A stretch of DNA of 64,000 bases from Nitrospira sp. ST-bin5 (GCA_002083555.1 MSXN01000007.1:294609-358608); one strand, 5' to 3'. Counted from the stretch's first letter, positions 8,349 to 17,867 are shown. Made by a program: numbers and translations. Notes: generated from the letters alone by a model not told the origin.

Positions 8349-9107
8349 ATGGGTGGACATAGCCATTGGGCGACAATCAAGCGGTATAAGGGCGCGCAGG
8401 ACGTCAAGCGGGGAAAGGTTTTTACCAGAATTATCCGCGAAATCGCCATTGCCGCTCGCACCGGTGGTGATCCCGATAGCAATCCGCGTCTGCGCCTGTC
8501 GATCGCGAAGGCCAAAGAAGCCAACATGCCTGGCGACACGATTAAGAAAGCCATCCAGCGAGGAACGGGAGAACTTCCCGGCGTGGCGTATGAGGAATAT
8601 GCGTTGGAAGGCTACGGCCCCGGTGGCACCGCGGTCTTGCTCGAAATCACCAGTGACAACCGCAACCGAACTGTGGCAGAGATCCGCAATATTTTCACGA
8701 AAAATCATGGCAATATGGCGGAAGCCGGGGCGGTGGCCTGGCAGTTCCACAAGAAGGGCCTCCTGACGATCGACAAGGGGAAGGCCGACGAAGACCAGTT
8801 GCTCACGCTGGCACTCGAAGCCGGCGCAGAGGATGTGAAGGTGGGCGACAAGACCTTCGAAGTGATTTGCGGTACCCACGAGTTCGAAGCCGTGAAAAAG
8901 GCGTTGGCGGATGCCAAGATCGAGACGACCCTCGCTGAAATCACCTTTATTCCCCAGAACACGATCCGCCTTGAAGAAAAAGCCGCCGAGCAGATGCTCA
9001 AGCTGATGGAAGCCATGGACGAACACGATGACGTCCAGAAGGTCCATGCTAATTTCGACATCTCAGAAGAAGTGATGGAGAAGGTGGCCGCCGCCGCGGC
9101 GGGATAA
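8349..9107 (+). CDS. yebC: YebC/PmpR-family regulatory or translation protein
   Basis: The 252-residue protein begins MGGHSHWATIKRYKGAQD and is full length for the YebC family. It has the family's typical sections such as KGRVFTRIIREI-like (here KVFTRIIREI) and NMPGDTIKKAI. YebC proteins were described as DNA-binding regulators, and some members assist translation of polyproline stretches. The ATG at 8349 is preceded by GAGGG; the reading frame extends upstream but without family similarity. In many bacteria the order is yebC-ruvC-ruvA-ruvB; here ruvC is not between yebC and ruvA. Confidence 0.95.
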   Translation: MGGHSHWATIKRYKGAQDVKRGKVFTRIIREIAIAARTGGDPDSNPRLRLSIAKAKEANMPGDTIKKAIQRGTGELPGVAYEEYALEGYGPGGTAVLLEITSDNRNRTVAEIRNIFTKNHGNMAEAGAVAWQFHKKGLLTIDKGKADEDQLLTLALEAGAEDVKVGDKTFEVICGTHEFEAVKKALADAKIETTLAEITFIPQNTIRLEEKAAEQMLKLMEAMDEHDDVQKVHANFDISEEVMEKVAAAAAG

Positions 9108-9154
9108 GTGCCGACTTGTCTAGCCGTTATCTGCCACACGAGACGTGAGCCACG

Positions 9155-9763
9155 ATGATCGCCTTTCTAACGGGGAGGCTGGCTTTTAAGGCGCCGACCC
9201 ACCTCACGTTGGATGTGCAGGGTGTGGGCTACGAAGTCCATATTCCGCTGAGCACCTACTACGCCCTGCCCAATCTCGACGAAGTCGCCGCGCTCAATAT
9301 TCACACCCATCTGCGCGAAGACGCGATCCAGTTGTTCGGCTTTCTTTCGCAGAGCGAGAAAGAAGCCTTTTTGCTGTTAACGACGGTCTCCGGTATTGGC
9401 CCGAAACTCGCGCTCGGTGTCTTGTCTGGGCTTCCACTCGCCGAGCTCGTCCGGGCAATTCAATCCGAGGATGTTGAGAAGCTCGCCACGATTCCGGGGA
9501 TCGGGAAGAAGACGGCCGCTCGCATCGCTCTCGAACTCAAAGAGAAGATCGTGAAGATTCATTCCGGTCTGCCTTCCGCAACGATCGAGGAACCAGCGGT
9601 TCAGGCAGGTCCTTACGATGACGCACTGTCGGCTCTTGTCAATCTTGGGTATCGCCCTCAAGATGTCAAAGATGCTTTGAAGCGAGTTTCCAAGACGGTC
9701 GAGGCTCAGGCGGGCCTCAAAGAATTGATTCGTGAGGGTTTGAAAGAACTTGCGAGGGGGTAA
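9155..9763 (+). CDS. ruvA: Holliday junction branch migration protein RuvA
   Basis: The 202-residue protein has the OB-fold N-terminus (MIAFLTGRLAFK), two helix-hairpin-helix motifs (TTVSGIGPKLAL and ATIPGIGKKTAAR) and the C-terminal three-helix domain that contacts RuvB. RuvA tetramers bind four-way junctions and load RuvB. The gene lies 47 nt after yebC and is followed with no gap by a small exported-protein gene that separates it from ruvB. Confidence 0.97.
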   Translation: MIAFLTGRLAFKAPTHLTLDVQGVGYEVHIPLSTYYALPNLDEVAALNIHTHLREDAIQLFGFLSQSEKEAFLLLTTVSGIGPKLALGVLSGLPLAELVRAIQSEDVEKLATIPGIGKKTAARIALELKEKIVKIHSGLPSATIEEPAVQAGPYDDALSALVNLGYRPQDVKDALKRVSKTVEAQAGLKELIREGLKELARG

Positions 9764-10246
9764 ATGATGAGTCTATCTACGCGTGCGCGAGCGCTGGTCC
9801 AGTGCAGTTTGATGGCGGGCTCTCTCTTAGGGCTTTCGTTTGCGGGATGGGCGCAGGACGCCGGGGAGCAGAAGAGCATTCGCATGACTTGCGGCACGTG
9901 CCCCGATGGGTATGCGACCACCGGCACCACGCAGGCTCCGTCAGTCTGTAAAGACGGGGATCCGACACTGGTCCAGTGCGTGCCACTTGGGGCCAACATG
10001 CTTCCCGTGTGCGGTTCCTGCCCTGAGGGCTATGCGGAGATAGGCAGTTCGTCGGTTCCCTCCCGTTGCGGGAATAAGGATGGGGGACGGTTGTCCCAAT
10101 GTCAGTTGCAGAAGATGGAACAGAATCTTCCCGATCCCACTCAAGGCGCAAAGACCTGTCCTCCCTATTGCGGGAGCGCAGGGCAACCTGGGCAGGGAGC
10201 CTTGCCGCCGGTCCCGCGTTTTCAGCAGGCCCCGGACAACAAATAG
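9764..10246 (+). CDS. Exported cysteine-repeat protein of unknown function between ruvA and ruvB
   Basis: This 160-residue protein begins with a signal peptide (hydrophobic 12-28, likely cut after GWA at 30). The mature part has two imperfect repeats with the cysteine pattern C-x2-C-x15-C-x9/10-C: Cys 43, 46, 62, 72 and Cys 83, 86, 102, 113. Each starts CG[TS]CP[DE]GYA. A Pro/Gly-rich tail with CPPYC ends the protein. The repeats suggest a small disulfide or metal module in the periplasm or on the surface. The ATG directly follows the ruvA stop; an adjacent ATG at 9767 is better spaced from GAGGGGG. No function can be assigned. Confidence 0.75.
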   Translation: MMSLSTRARALVQCSLMAGSLLGLSFAGWAQDAGEQKSIRMTCGTCPDGYATTGTTQAPSVCKDGDPTLVQCVPLGANMLPVCGSCPEGYAEIGSSSVPSRCGNKDGGRLSQCQLQKMEQNLPDPTQGAKTCPPYCGSAGQPGQGALPPVPRFQQAPDNK

Positions 10247-10265
10247 CACCGTTGCACGAGATTGT

Positions 10266-11270
10266 ATGACTGAACGGCTCCTCGCACAGCGGACTACCGA
10301 CGATGACCGCAGCATGGAAAACGTGCTGCGGCCGCAGTCCTTCAACGACTACGTCGGGCAAGAGCGGATGAAAGAGTCCCTGCGTATCTGCATCGATGCG
10401 GCCCTGCAGCGGGGCGAGGCGCTCGACCACACCATTTTTTACGGACCTCCCGGCCTTGGGAAAACGACGATCGCGCACATCATCGCCAAGGAAATGGGAG
10501 CGTCGCTCCGTTCAACCTCCGGGCTCGTGCTGACTCATGCCGGCGATCTGGCGGCGATCCTCACGAATCTCCAAGAGCACGATGTTCTGTTCATCGATGA
10601 AATTCATCGGGTGCCGGCTTCTGTCGAAGAGGCGCTTTATCCGGCGATGGAAGATTATCAGCTCGATTTAGTCGTCGGGCAGGGGCATGCGGCCAGAACG
10701 GTCAAGTTGGACCTCCCTCAATTTACGTTGGTGGGAGCGACGACGAAAGCCGGCGCGCTGACCTCCCCGCTCCGTGACCGGTTCGGACTCGTGTATCGAC
10801 TCGACTTCTACTCACCGACCGATTTGGAGCGGATCGTCACGCGGTCGGCTGGCGTATTAGGTACATCGATAGATCATGCCGGTGCCGCAGAGATTGCGAG
10901 AAGAGCCCGAGGCACGCCTCGCATCGTGAATCGCTTGATCCGCCGTGTCCGGGACTATGCGCAGATTAAGGCCGAAGGGCATATCACCAGACAGGTCGCT
11001 CAGGAGGCCCTGGCCTGGTTGGGAGTCGATAGTGCCGGGTTTGATGACATGGATCGGAAGATCCTGATGACCATCATCGAGAAGTTCAACGGGGGACCGG
11101 TCGGAGTGGAATCCCTGGCCGCAGCGGTGCAAGAAGAGAAAGGGACGCTGGAAGATGTGTACGAGCCCTATCTCATTCAAGCCGGCTACCTCGACCGTAC
11201 CGGCCGCGGCCGCCAGGCGACGAAGCTCGCGTTCGATCACTTCAGCAAGCCGACCGATCAGTTGTTCTAG
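10266..11270 (+). CDS. ruvB: Holliday junction branch migration DNA helicase RuvB
   Basis: The 334-residue AAA+ motor has Walker A GPPGLGKT (60-67), Walker B FIDEIHR (109-115), a sensor-like [18 protein letters not shown] region and the C-terminal winged helix ([11 protein letters not shown]). RuvB drives branch migration of Holliday junctions bound by RuvA. The ATG at 10266 gives the usual family length; the frame extends back into the preceding gene without similarity. It probably shares a transcript with ruvA despite the inserted gene. Confidence 0.97.
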   Translation: MTERLLAQRTTDDDRSMENVLRPQSFNDYVGQERMKESLRICIDAALQRGEALDHTIFYGPPGLGKTTIAHIIAKEMGASLRSTSGLVLTHAGDLAAILTNLQEHDVLFIDEIHRVPASVEEALYPAMEDYQLDLVVGQGHAARTVKLDLPQFTLVGATTKAGALTSPLRDRFGLVYRLDFYSPTDLERIVTRSAGVLGTSIDHAGAAEIARRARGTPRIVNRLIRRVRDYAQIKAEGHITRQVAQEALAWLGVDSAGFDDMDRKILMTIIEKFNGGPVGVESLAAAVQEEKGTLEDVYEPYLIQAGYLDRTGRGRQATKLAFDHFSKPTDQLF

Positions 11271-11460
11271 CGACTGAGGGGGCGAGAGTCACGCAGTAGA
11301 AGAGGGACCCGCTCAGGTTGAGTCTTGGTTTTCGACCGCTCACGATCCCGGTTCATTCTTGCTGTCTTGATTCTCCTCTCCCAACTGATTCATCCCGACT
11401 ATCTGTCAATCATTGTTCTCTCCTGGTAGCCGCAAGCTCTTGAAAGACTAGGGAGTCTCC

Positions 11461-11490
11461 TTGCAATGGGCGATTCGAATCCTGTATCAT
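11461..11490 (+). promoter_or_regulatory. Sigma-70-type promoter candidate for the aromatic operon
   Basis: TTGCAA (11461-11466) and TATCAT (11485-11490) are spaced by 18 nt, 75 nt before the pheA start. It lies in the 295-bp gap after ruvB, the largest break before the long operon that follows. No other structure stands out in that gap. Confidence 0.5.
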
Positions 11491-11565
11491 CCCTTGCTTA
11501 CTCGCACTCGATCTGCCTCTGGACAGTCGTCCAACTCATGAGGCACGGGTGGAGGGGGTTCGTGC

Positions 11566-12642
11566 ATGCCTGGTGACCTTTCCGGTTATCGGAAGGAGAT
11601 TGATCGTATCGACGATGAGATTCTCCGTCTGCTCAATGAGCGGTCGAAGAGCGTCATCGAGATCGGTCATATCAAGAAAGCCCAGGATGCGGACGCCAAT
11701 CTGCATACCCCTGCTCGCGAAGCCGCCATTATTGAGCGATTAGTCGGTCAAAATACCGGTCCGTTCCCATCAGAAGCCATCCGTCCCGTGTACCGGGAGA
11801 TCATGTCGGCGTCCCTCTCGCTGGAAGGCCCGCAGAAGGTGGCCTATCTGGGTCCCCGCGCGACGTTTACGCACATGGCCTGCATGCAGAAATTCGGATC
11901 GTCGGCCCAATACATTCCGGTCCACAGTATCAAGGAAGTGTTCAACGAAGTGGAGCGGGGGCGCGCGAATTTCGGTGTCGTGCCGATCGAGAACACGACC
12001 GAAGGCGTGGTGAACCACACGCTCGATATGTTCATCGATTCGAACCTCCTGATCTATGGAGAAGTGCTCCAAGAGGTCTCCCACCATCTGATGTCGAAAT
12101 CCGGGGTGGTGGAAGAGGTGAAGAAAATCTGTTCGCATCCCCAGGCCATCGCACAATGCCGCAATTGGATCGAGACCCATATGCCGCATGTGCTGGTGTC
12201 TGAAGTCGCCAGCACGGCTCGCGCCGCAGAGATGTGCCAGGAAGATGTCACCATCGCTGCTATCGCATCGGAACTGGCGGCTCAGCTCTATGGGCTCAAA
12301 GTGATAAAGGCGCGGATCGAAGATAATCTGAATAACTTCACCCGGTTCCTTGTCCTGTCGCAGAAACCGCCGCAGCGCACCGGGAAAGACAAGACCTCGT
12401 TGATGCTATCGATTAAAGACAAGGTCGGCGCGCTCTATGATCTGCTCCGGCCGTTTGCCTCAAATGGCATCAGCATGACGAAGATTGAGTCACGTCCATC
12501 CCGGCGGAAGGCATGGGAGTATATCTTCTTCGTCGATGTGGAAGGCCATATGGAAGAAGAGCGCGTGAATCGGGCGATCGAAGAGATCAAGGGCCGTTGT
12601 CTCTTTATGAAGATCCTGGGTTCATATCCGGCCCACAATTAG
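11566..12642 (+). CDS. pheA: Bifunctional chorismate mutase / prephenate dehydratase
   Basis: The 358-residue protein converts chorismate to prephenate and then phenylpyruvate in phenylalanine synthesis. An AroQ chorismate mutase domain fills about 1-85 (YRKEIDRIDDEILRLLNERS), a dehydratase domain about 90-270 (VAYLGPRATFTH, NTTEGVVNHTLD), and an ACT regulatory domain about 275-355 (SLMLSIKDKVGALYDLL, ESRPSRRKAWEY). The ACT domain, including the ESRP motif, binds phenylalanine for feedback control. It is first in a run of aromatic pathway genes; hisC follows after 4 nt. Confidence 0.96.
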   Translation: MPGDLSGYRKEIDRIDDEILRLLNERSKSVIEIGHIKKAQDADANLHTPAREAAIIERLVGQNTGPFPSEAIRPVYREIMSASLSLEGPQKVAYLGPRATFTHMACMQKFGSSAQYIPVHSIKEVFNEVERGRANFGVVPIENTTEGVVNHTLDMFIDSNLLIYGEVLQEVSHHLMSKSGVVEEVKKICSHPQAIAQCRNWIETHMPHVLVSEVASTARAAEMCQEDVTIAAIASELAAQLYGLKVIKARIEDNLNNFTRFLVLSQKPPQRTGKDKTSLMLSIKDKVGALYDLLRPFASNGISMTKIESRPSRRKAWEYIFFVDVEGHMEEERVNRAIEEIKGRCLFMKILGSYPAHN

Positions 12643-12646
12643 AACT

Positions 12647-13729
12647 ATGGCACTGCGTATTCATCCAGACATTGCCTCGCTCAGCCCCTATGTCCCGGGG
12701 AAGCCGATTGAGGAATTGCAGCGTGAGCTGGGCCTGGCTCGCGTGATCAAGCTCGCCTCGAATGAGAATCCGCTTGGACCATCGCCGAAAGCGCTGGCCG
12801 CGCTCGTTGGGGGGCATGACAGTCTGCACCGGTATCCGGATGGCGGCGCCTATCGATTGCGTCAGGCGTTGGCCGATCGATGGAAGGTCAGCCTCGATCA
12901 CATTATTCTCGGCAATGGCTCGGACGAAGTCCTCGGCTTGCTGGCACGTACGTTTCTGGCGCCGGGCGATGAAGCGGTGATGGCCGATCAGACCTTCGTG
13001 ATCTACAAGATGGAAGTCACGGCGGCTCACGGGAAAGCGGTGATCGTTCCGTTGGTGAATTGGACGCACGATCTCGACGGTATGGCCAAAGCCATTACGC
13101 CCAAGACCAGGCTCGTCTTTCTCTGTAACCCCAACAATCCCACCGGGACTATGGTTGCAGCCGATGCCGTCGCCCGGTTTATGGCGCAGGTGCCGGAAGA
13201 TGTGATCGTCGTATTCGATGAAGCCTATCTCGAATATGTGCGCGATCCGCATTTCCCGGATAGCCTGCAGTATGTGACGCAGGGGCGGAACGCGATTGTG
13301 CTGAGAACGTTCTCGAAAATTTACGGTCTGGCCGGGTTGCGGATCGGTTACGGGATTACGACTCCGGAGATCACGAACTGCCTGAACCGCGTGCGGCCGC
13401 CATTCAATGCCAACACGCTGGCGCAGCGTGCGGCTCTGGCCGCGCTGGGTGACGACGAACATGTGGCGAAGAGTCGAGCCGTGAACGCGGCGGGCATGCA
13501 GCAACTCGAAAGCGGTTTACGAGCGCTGGGATTTTCCGCGATCCCCAGCCAGGCTAATTTTGTGTATTTCGACGTCAAGCGCGATGGTCGGGCCCTGTTC
13601 GACGCCTTGCTGCGCGAGGGCGTTATTGTGCGGCATATCGAAGGCGCGATGCTGCGCGTGACGATTGGGCAGTCGGACGAGAATGACGCGTTCCTGGCCT
13701 CGTTGAAGAAGGTCTTGCAGTCGAAGTGA
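12647..13729 (+). CDS. hisC: Histidinol-phosphate aminotransferase family (class I/II, PLP)
   Basis: The 360-residue PLP enzyme has the HisC pattern: ASNENPLGPSPKA near the N-terminus, the CNPNNPTGT loop, DEAYLEY and the PLP lysine in RTFSKIYGLAGLRIGY. HisC transfers an amino group to imidazole acetol phosphate. Because it sits between pheA and aroF, it may also, or instead, transaminate phenylpyruvate and hydroxyphenylpyruvate, as HisC-family enzymes do in several bacteria (inference). Confidence 0.92.
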   Translation: MALRIHPDIASLSPYVPGKPIEELQRELGLARVIKLASNENPLGPSPKALAALVGGHDSLHRYPDGGAYRLRQALADRWKVSLDHIILGNGSDEVLGLLARTFLAPGDEAVMADQTFVIYKMEVTAAHGKAVIVPLVNWTHDLDGMAKAITPKTRLVFLCNPNNPTGTMVAADAVARFMAQVPEDVIVVFDEAYLEYVRDPHFPDSLQYVTQGRNAIVLRTFSKIYGLAGLRIGYGITTPEITNCLNRVRPPFNANTLAQRAALAALGDDEHVAKSRAVNAAGMQQLESGLRALGFSAIPSQANFVYFDVKRDGRALFDALLREGVIVRHIEGAMLRVTIGQSDENDAFLASLKKVLQSK

Positions 13730-13747
13730 AGCAATAGAGAGGGCATC

Positions 13748-14761
13748 ATGATCATCGTCTTGAGACCTGACGCATCTGAACGCGAAGTCGATCATATTAT
13801 CGATCGGCTGCGAGAGTTGGGATTGAAGTCGCAAATTTCCACCGGTCAGGAGCGCACCATCATCGGGGTGATCGGAGACGACCGGATTCTGCACAATCAG
13901 CCTTTGACCGCGCTGCCAGGGGTGGAAAGCGTGTTGCCGATTCTCGCTCCCTGGAAACTGGTGAGCCGGGAGTTCAAGAAGGAACCGACCATCATCGATG
14001 TGGGCGGGGTGAAGATCGGTGGGAAGAAGCTCGTCATCATGGCGGGCCCCTGTGCGGTGGAGCGCCTCGAACTTACGGTTGGGATTGCCCATGAAGTGAA
14101 GGCCGCCGGAGCTTCGGTGCTGCGTGGCGGAGCCTATAAACCAAGAACGTCGCCCTATTCTTTCCAAGGCTTGGGCCGTGAAGGGCTGGACTATCTGCTT
14201 GAGGCCAAGAAGCAAACGGGGTTGCCGGTCGTGAGCGAGATTTTGGACACGCGAGACATCGAACTGTTTCTGGAGAAGGCCGACATCATTCAGATCGGCG
14301 CCCGCAATATGCAGAATTTCGAACTCTTGAAGGAGGTCGGGGCCTACGACAAGCCGGTGTTGTTGAAACGCGGATTGTCGGCGACCATCAAGGAGTTTCT
14401 CCTGTCGGCGGAGTACATCATGTCGCGGGGCAATCGCAATGTCATGCTCTGCGAGCGGGGTATCCGGACGTTTGAAACCCAGTATCGCAATACGCTGGAT
14501 CTGGCGGCGATTCCGACGCTGAAAGAACTCTCGCATCTTCCCGTCATCGTCGATCCGAGCCATGCGACAGGGAAATGGCAACTGGTGGCGCCCATGTCCA
14601 AGGCGGCGATTGCGGCTGGCGCCGACGGGTTGTTGATCGAAGTTCATTCCAATCCGGAATGTGCCTTGTGTGACGGAGAGGAATCGATCAAGCCGTCAAA
14701 GTTCAAAGAGCTGATGCACGATCTTGGAAATATTGGACGAGCGGTCGGGCGAGAAATATAG
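13748..14761 (+). CDS. aroF: 3-deoxy-7-phosphoheptulonate (DAHP) synthase, type I beta with N-terminal regulatory domain
   Basis: The 337-residue enzyme joins phosphoenolpyruvate and erythrose 4-phosphate, the entry step of the shikimate pathway. Residues 1-70 form a ferredoxin-like regulatory domain ([18 protein letters not shown]), as in Thermotoga-type enzymes. The TIM barrel follows with [25 protein letters not shown], the metal-binding CERG segment and VDPSHATGK. The regulatory domain probably carries tyrosine or phenylalanine feedback. An unusual repeat element starts 1 nt after the stop. Confidence 0.95.
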   Translation: MIIVLRPDASEREVDHIIDRLRELGLKSQISTGQERTIIGVIGDDRILHNQPLTALPGVESVLPILAPWKLVSREFKKEPTIIDVGGVKIGGKKLVIMAGPCAVERLELTVGIAHEVKAAGASVLRGGAYKPRTSPYSFQGLGREGLDYLLEAKKQTGLPVVSEILDTRDIELFLEKADIIQIGARNMQNFELLKEVGAYDKPVLLKRGLSATIKEFLLSAEYIMSRGNRNVMLCERGIRTFETQYRNTLDLAAIPTLKELSHLPVIVDPSHATGKWQLVAPMSKAAIAAGADGLLIEVHSNPECALCDGEESIKPSKFKELMHDLGNIGRAVGREI

Positions 14762-14885
14762 CAGGCTGTTGAAAAAGTCCGCCAGCGGCGTTCTCGCGAC
14801 GCTCAGAGGCTCAACGTACGGCAGAGAGTACGTTTCGCCTCTTCGCTTGCTGCGGCCTTGCTGGACGGCCATTTTGAACAGCCTG
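14762..14885. repeat. Imperfect palindromic repeat, copy 2 (about 124 bp)
   Basis: Terminal inverted repeats are CAGGCTGTTGAAAAA (14762-14776) and ATTTTGAACAGCCTG (14871-14885). The middle has the palindrome ACGTACGGCAGAGAGTACGT. It is homologous to the element at 3527-3649 and again starts right after a stop codon inside an operon (aroF-tyrA). It carries no ORF of its own. Confidence 0.88.
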
Positions 14886-14937
14886 TGATTGCCAGGAATA
14901 CCAAGGTTTTTCGCGGAGAGAATCGAGCAAGGTAGGT

Positions 14938-15831
14938 ATGGCAGTTCATTTCAAACAGGTCGCGATTATCGGGGTGGGCCTGATCGGCGGGTCGCTCGGG
15001 ATGATCTTGCGCCGCAAGGGGTTGGCTGATCAGGTGGTCGGCATAGGCCGGCGGGTGGAGAATCTGAAGACGGCCGTTGAGCTGGGCGCGATTGATCGTT
15101 ATGTCGCCGATCCCAAGGAAGGTGTGCGTGGCGCGGATCTCGTGATCCTGGCTACGCCGGTCGATACCTACGACCGACACCTGAAAGACTGGGCCTCGTG
15201 CCTCTCCCCCGGAGCCATCGTGAGCGATGTCGGGAGTGTGAAGGGCCTGCTGGTGGAACAGTCCGAAGCCAGCATGCCGGCCGGCGTCCATTTCGTCGGC
15301 GCGCATCCGATTGCCGGAAAAGAAAAAACCGGCGTGGCCGCAGGAACCGATCAGCTGTTTCAAGGCGCGCGTTGTATCGTGACGCCTACGCCCAAGACCA
15401 ATGCGCAAGCCCTGGAGCGAGTGCGTGCGTTGTGGCAAGAGACGGGCTCGATCGTGCTGACGATGGATCCGCATGTGCACGATCAGATTCTTGGCGCAGT
15501 GAGTCATTTGCCGCATGTTGCGGCCTTCGCTCTGATCACGGCGTTGGCGACTCTTCGTGACCGTGAAATTACATCCCTCGACTTGGCGGCTCACTCCGGA
15601 GGCGGGTTGCGGGATACGACAAGGATTGCGGCGAGTTCTCCTGAGATGTGGCGGGATATTTTCCTCTGGAATCGCGAGAACGTGGTGCACTTCATCGATG
15701 CCTATCAGGAATCGCTCCAGGAGTTCCGGCGCTTAGTTCACGCGGGTGACGGGGCTGGGATCGAAAAGGCGCTTGAGCGCGCCAAATCCGAGCGCGAGAA
15801 ATTGAACGTTCGTCCTTCTGTGACGGTGTAA
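14938..15831 (+). CDS. tyrA: Prephenate/arogenate dehydrogenase
   Basis: The 297-residue NAD(P)-dependent enzyme oxidatively decarboxylates prephenate or arogenate for tyrosine synthesis. The Rossmann motif GVGLIGGSLG appears at about 12-21, followed by VGAHPIAGKEKTGV and an all-helical C-terminal half with SHLPHVAAFAL. There is no fused ACT or mutase domain. The ATG is preceded by AAGGTAGGT and stands 52 nt after the repeat. aroA follows 7 nt downstream. Confidence 0.94.
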   Translation: MAVHFKQVAIIGVGLIGGSLGMILRRKGLADQVVGIGRRVENLKTAVELGAIDRYVADPKEGVRGADLVILATPVDTYDRHLKDWASCLSPGAIVSDVGSVKGLLVEQSEASMPAGVHFVGAHPIAGKEKTGVAAGTDQLFQGARCIVTPTPKTNAQALERVRALWQETGSIVLTMDPHVHDQILGAVSHLPHVAAFALITALATLRDREITSLDLAAHSGGGLRDTTRIAASSPEMWRDIFLWNRENVVHFIDAYQESLQEFRRLVHAGDGAGIEKALERAKSEREKLNVRPSVTV

Positions 15832-15838
15832 CTGAACC

Positions 15839-17155
15839 ATGGCTTCATTGACGATCACCCCAGGCCGCGCACTCACCGGAACCCTTACGGTGCCCGGCGA
15901 TAAGTCCGTGACGCATCGGGCGATCATCCTCACGTCGTTGGCCGAGGGAGAAAGCCGATTGTCGAGCTATTGCCGCGGGGAAGATTGCTTGAACACGATG
16001 CGCGCGTTTCAAGCCTTGGGCATTCACATTGATGAACAGCCGGATGTGCTTCGCGTGCATGGCAAAGGGATGTGGGGCTTGCGGGAAGCCGATGCCCCGA
16101 TCGATTGCGGCAATTCAGGGACCGGGACTCGCTTATTGACGGGACTGTTGGCCGGTCAGGATTTCTTCACGATTTTGACCGGAGACGAGTCGATTCGCCG
16201 GAGGCCGATGGGGCGTGTGGTGAAACCCCTGCGGGAGATGGGCGCGGTGATTGCCGGGCGTAAAGGCGGCGAGCTGGCTCCGCTGGCCATCACCGGTACG
16301 CGGCTGCACGGGATTGATTACACATCCCCGGTCGCCAGTGCGCAGATCAAGTCGTCGCTCCTGTTCGCAGGGCTCTTCGCCGAAGGCACCATGCGGTTTC
16401 GTGAGCCGCGCTTGTCACGCGATCATACGGAGCGGATGTTCCAGTCGTTCGGAATTCCGTTGCGGCAGGATGCCGGGACCTTGGTTTTGCAAGGGCGACC
16501 AACGTCAGGCTGGACCGGCCGTGCGATCGTGATCCCCGGAGATTTTTCCGCTGCGGCATTCTTTCTGGTTGGCGCGAGCATCATTCCCGGCTCTGACGTG
16601 ACGATTCAGAATGTCGGGATTAATCCGACCAGGACCGGACTGATTGATGTATTGACGGCCATGGGGGCTAAGATCGATGTGCTCAATCGGCGCGATCAAG
16701 CCGGCGAACCGGTGGCGGATCTTCGTGTCAGGTCGGCTGTGCTGAAGGGCGTGGAGGTAGGTCCTGAGCTGATCCCGCAGACGATCGACGAATTTCCGAT
16801 CCTCTGTGTAGCGGCGGCAGTCGCGGAAGGTGAGACGACGATCTCCGGGGCCGAAGAACTCCGTGTGAAGGAAAGCGACCGCATCGCCACGATGAGTACC
16901 GAGCTGAAAGCCATGGGAGCCCAGATCACGGAGAAGCCTGACGGTATGGTGATTCGGGGGCTGGGACAGGCGGGAAAGAATGGCCGGTTGGTCGGCACGA
17001 TGAAGGGGCAAAGCCATGGCGACCATCGCGTGGCGATGTCGCTGGCCATCGGCGGGTTAACGGCGAACACCCCCACAGCCGTGGCGGATACCGGCTGCGT
17101 GGATACCTCGTTCCCGAATTTCGAGCGCACCCTGGCGAGCTTGTTGACGGCATAG
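15839..17155 (+). CDS. aroA: 3-phosphoshikimate 1-carboxyvinyltransferase (EPSP synthase)
   Basis: The 438-residue enzyme transfers the enolpyruvyl group of PEP to shikimate 3-phosphate. Visible are the GDKSVTHR substrate loop near the N-terminus, DCGNSGTGTRLL, and near the C-terminus the KESDRI and HGDHRVAM segments. Its length is normal. A strong promoter for the next gene overlaps the last codons. Confidence 0.97.
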   Translation: MASLTITPGRALTGTLTVPGDKSVTHRAIILTSLAEGESRLSSYCRGEDCLNTMRAFQALGIHIDEQPDVLRVHGKGMWGLREADAPIDCGNSGTGTRLLTGLLAGQDFFTILTGDESIRRRPMGRVVKPLREMGAVIAGRKGGELAPLAITGTRLHGIDYTSPVASAQIKSSLLFAGLFAEGTMRFREPRLSRDHTERMFQSFGIPLRQDAGTLVLQGRPTSGWTGRAIVIPGDFSAAAFFLVGASIIPGSDVTIQNVGINPTRTGLIDVLTAMGAKIDVLNRRDQAGEPVADLRVRSAVLKGVEVGPELIPQTIDEFPILCVAAAVAEGETTISGAEELRVKESDRIATMSTELKAMGAQITEKPDGMVIRGLGQAGKNGRLVGTMKGQSHGDHRVAMSLAIGGLTANTPTAVADTGCVDTSFPNFERTLASLLTA

Positions 17156-17171
17156 GCCTGAGGACTATAAT
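17144..17171 (+). promoter_or_regulatory. Strong sigma-70-type promoter before cmk, overlapping the aroA 3' end
   Basis: TTGACG (17144-17149) and a perfect TATAAT (17166-17171) are spaced by 16 nt. Transcription would start near 17178, giving about 30 nt of leader before the cmk GTG at 17208. It should give cmk, plsC, rpsA and ihfB their own expression, apart from the aromatic genes. Confidence 0.75.
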
Positions 17172-17207
17172 ACGGCTCCTTTTGACTTGAGGCGGAAGGT
17201 AGAGGCA

Positions 17208-17867
17208 GTGATCATTGCGATTGATGGACCAGCGGGAGTGGGAAAGAGTACGGTCGCTCGACAGCTGGCGTCGAGGTTGGGCTATCTCTATCTTGATACG
17301 GGCGCGCTGTATCGGGCGGTGGCCTGGAAGACGCTGCGGAGCGGGATCGATCCGGCTGATCGGGAACAGGTCACGGCGCTGCTTCCATCCCTGGCGATTC
17401 AGATGTTGTTTCAAAACGGCGCGATGCTGGTGTTGGTCAACGATGTGGACGTCACGAATGAACTGCGTACGCCCGACGTGACGGCAGCGGCCTCTATCGT
17501 CTCGGCGATTCCTGCCGTCCGCGAATGGCTCCTGCCGGTTCAACGCCAAATCGGGCAACGCGGGTCGGTGGTGGCTGAAGGTCGTGACATCGGAACCAAG
17601 GTGTTTCCCTCGGCGCCGGTAAAATTCTTTCTTGAGGCAGACGCGACCGTGCGGGCCGAGCGTCGCCATCGCGAATTGGTGGCTGCCGGACATAACGCCC
17701 CGATGGAGAAGACCTATCAGGATTTGTCCGGTCGCGACGAACGGGATCGAACGCGTGCGGTGGCGCCGCTCGTACCTGCGGCCGATGCGCGATTGATCGA
17801 TACCTCGTCGTTGCGGATTGAAGATGTGGTGGAGCAGATGCTGGCGGCCGTTGCGGCGGTCTCGTGA
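17208..17867 (+). CDS. cmk: Cytidylate kinase
   Basis: The 219-residue enzyme phosphorylates CMP and dCMP with ATP. The P-loop is GPAGVGKST, followed by LDTGALYRAVAW and GRDIGTKVFP, and the sequence runs to full family length. The GTG at 17208 is chosen because MIIAIDGPAG is the usual family N-terminus; a TTG 21 nt upstream would add seven unrelated residues. A cmk-plsC-rpsA order is widespread. The stop overlaps the plsC start. Confidence 0.95.
   Translation: MIIAIDGPAGVGKSTVARQLASRLGYLYLDTGALYRAVAWKTLRSGIDPADREQVTALLPSLAIQMLFQNGAMLVLVNDVDVTNELRTPDVTAAASIVSAIPAVREWLLPVQRQIGQRGSVVAEGRDIGTKVFPSAPVKFFLEADATVRAERRHRELVAAGHNAPMEKTYQDLSGRDERDRTRAVAPLVPAADARLIDTSSLRIEDVVEQMLAAVAAVS

Noticed and set aside
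12605..13504. Minus-strand 299-codon frame over hisC, and the similar 376-codon minus-strand frame over aroF (13517-14647)
   Set aside because: Both are antisense shadows of highly recognisable enzymes in a GC-rich genome.
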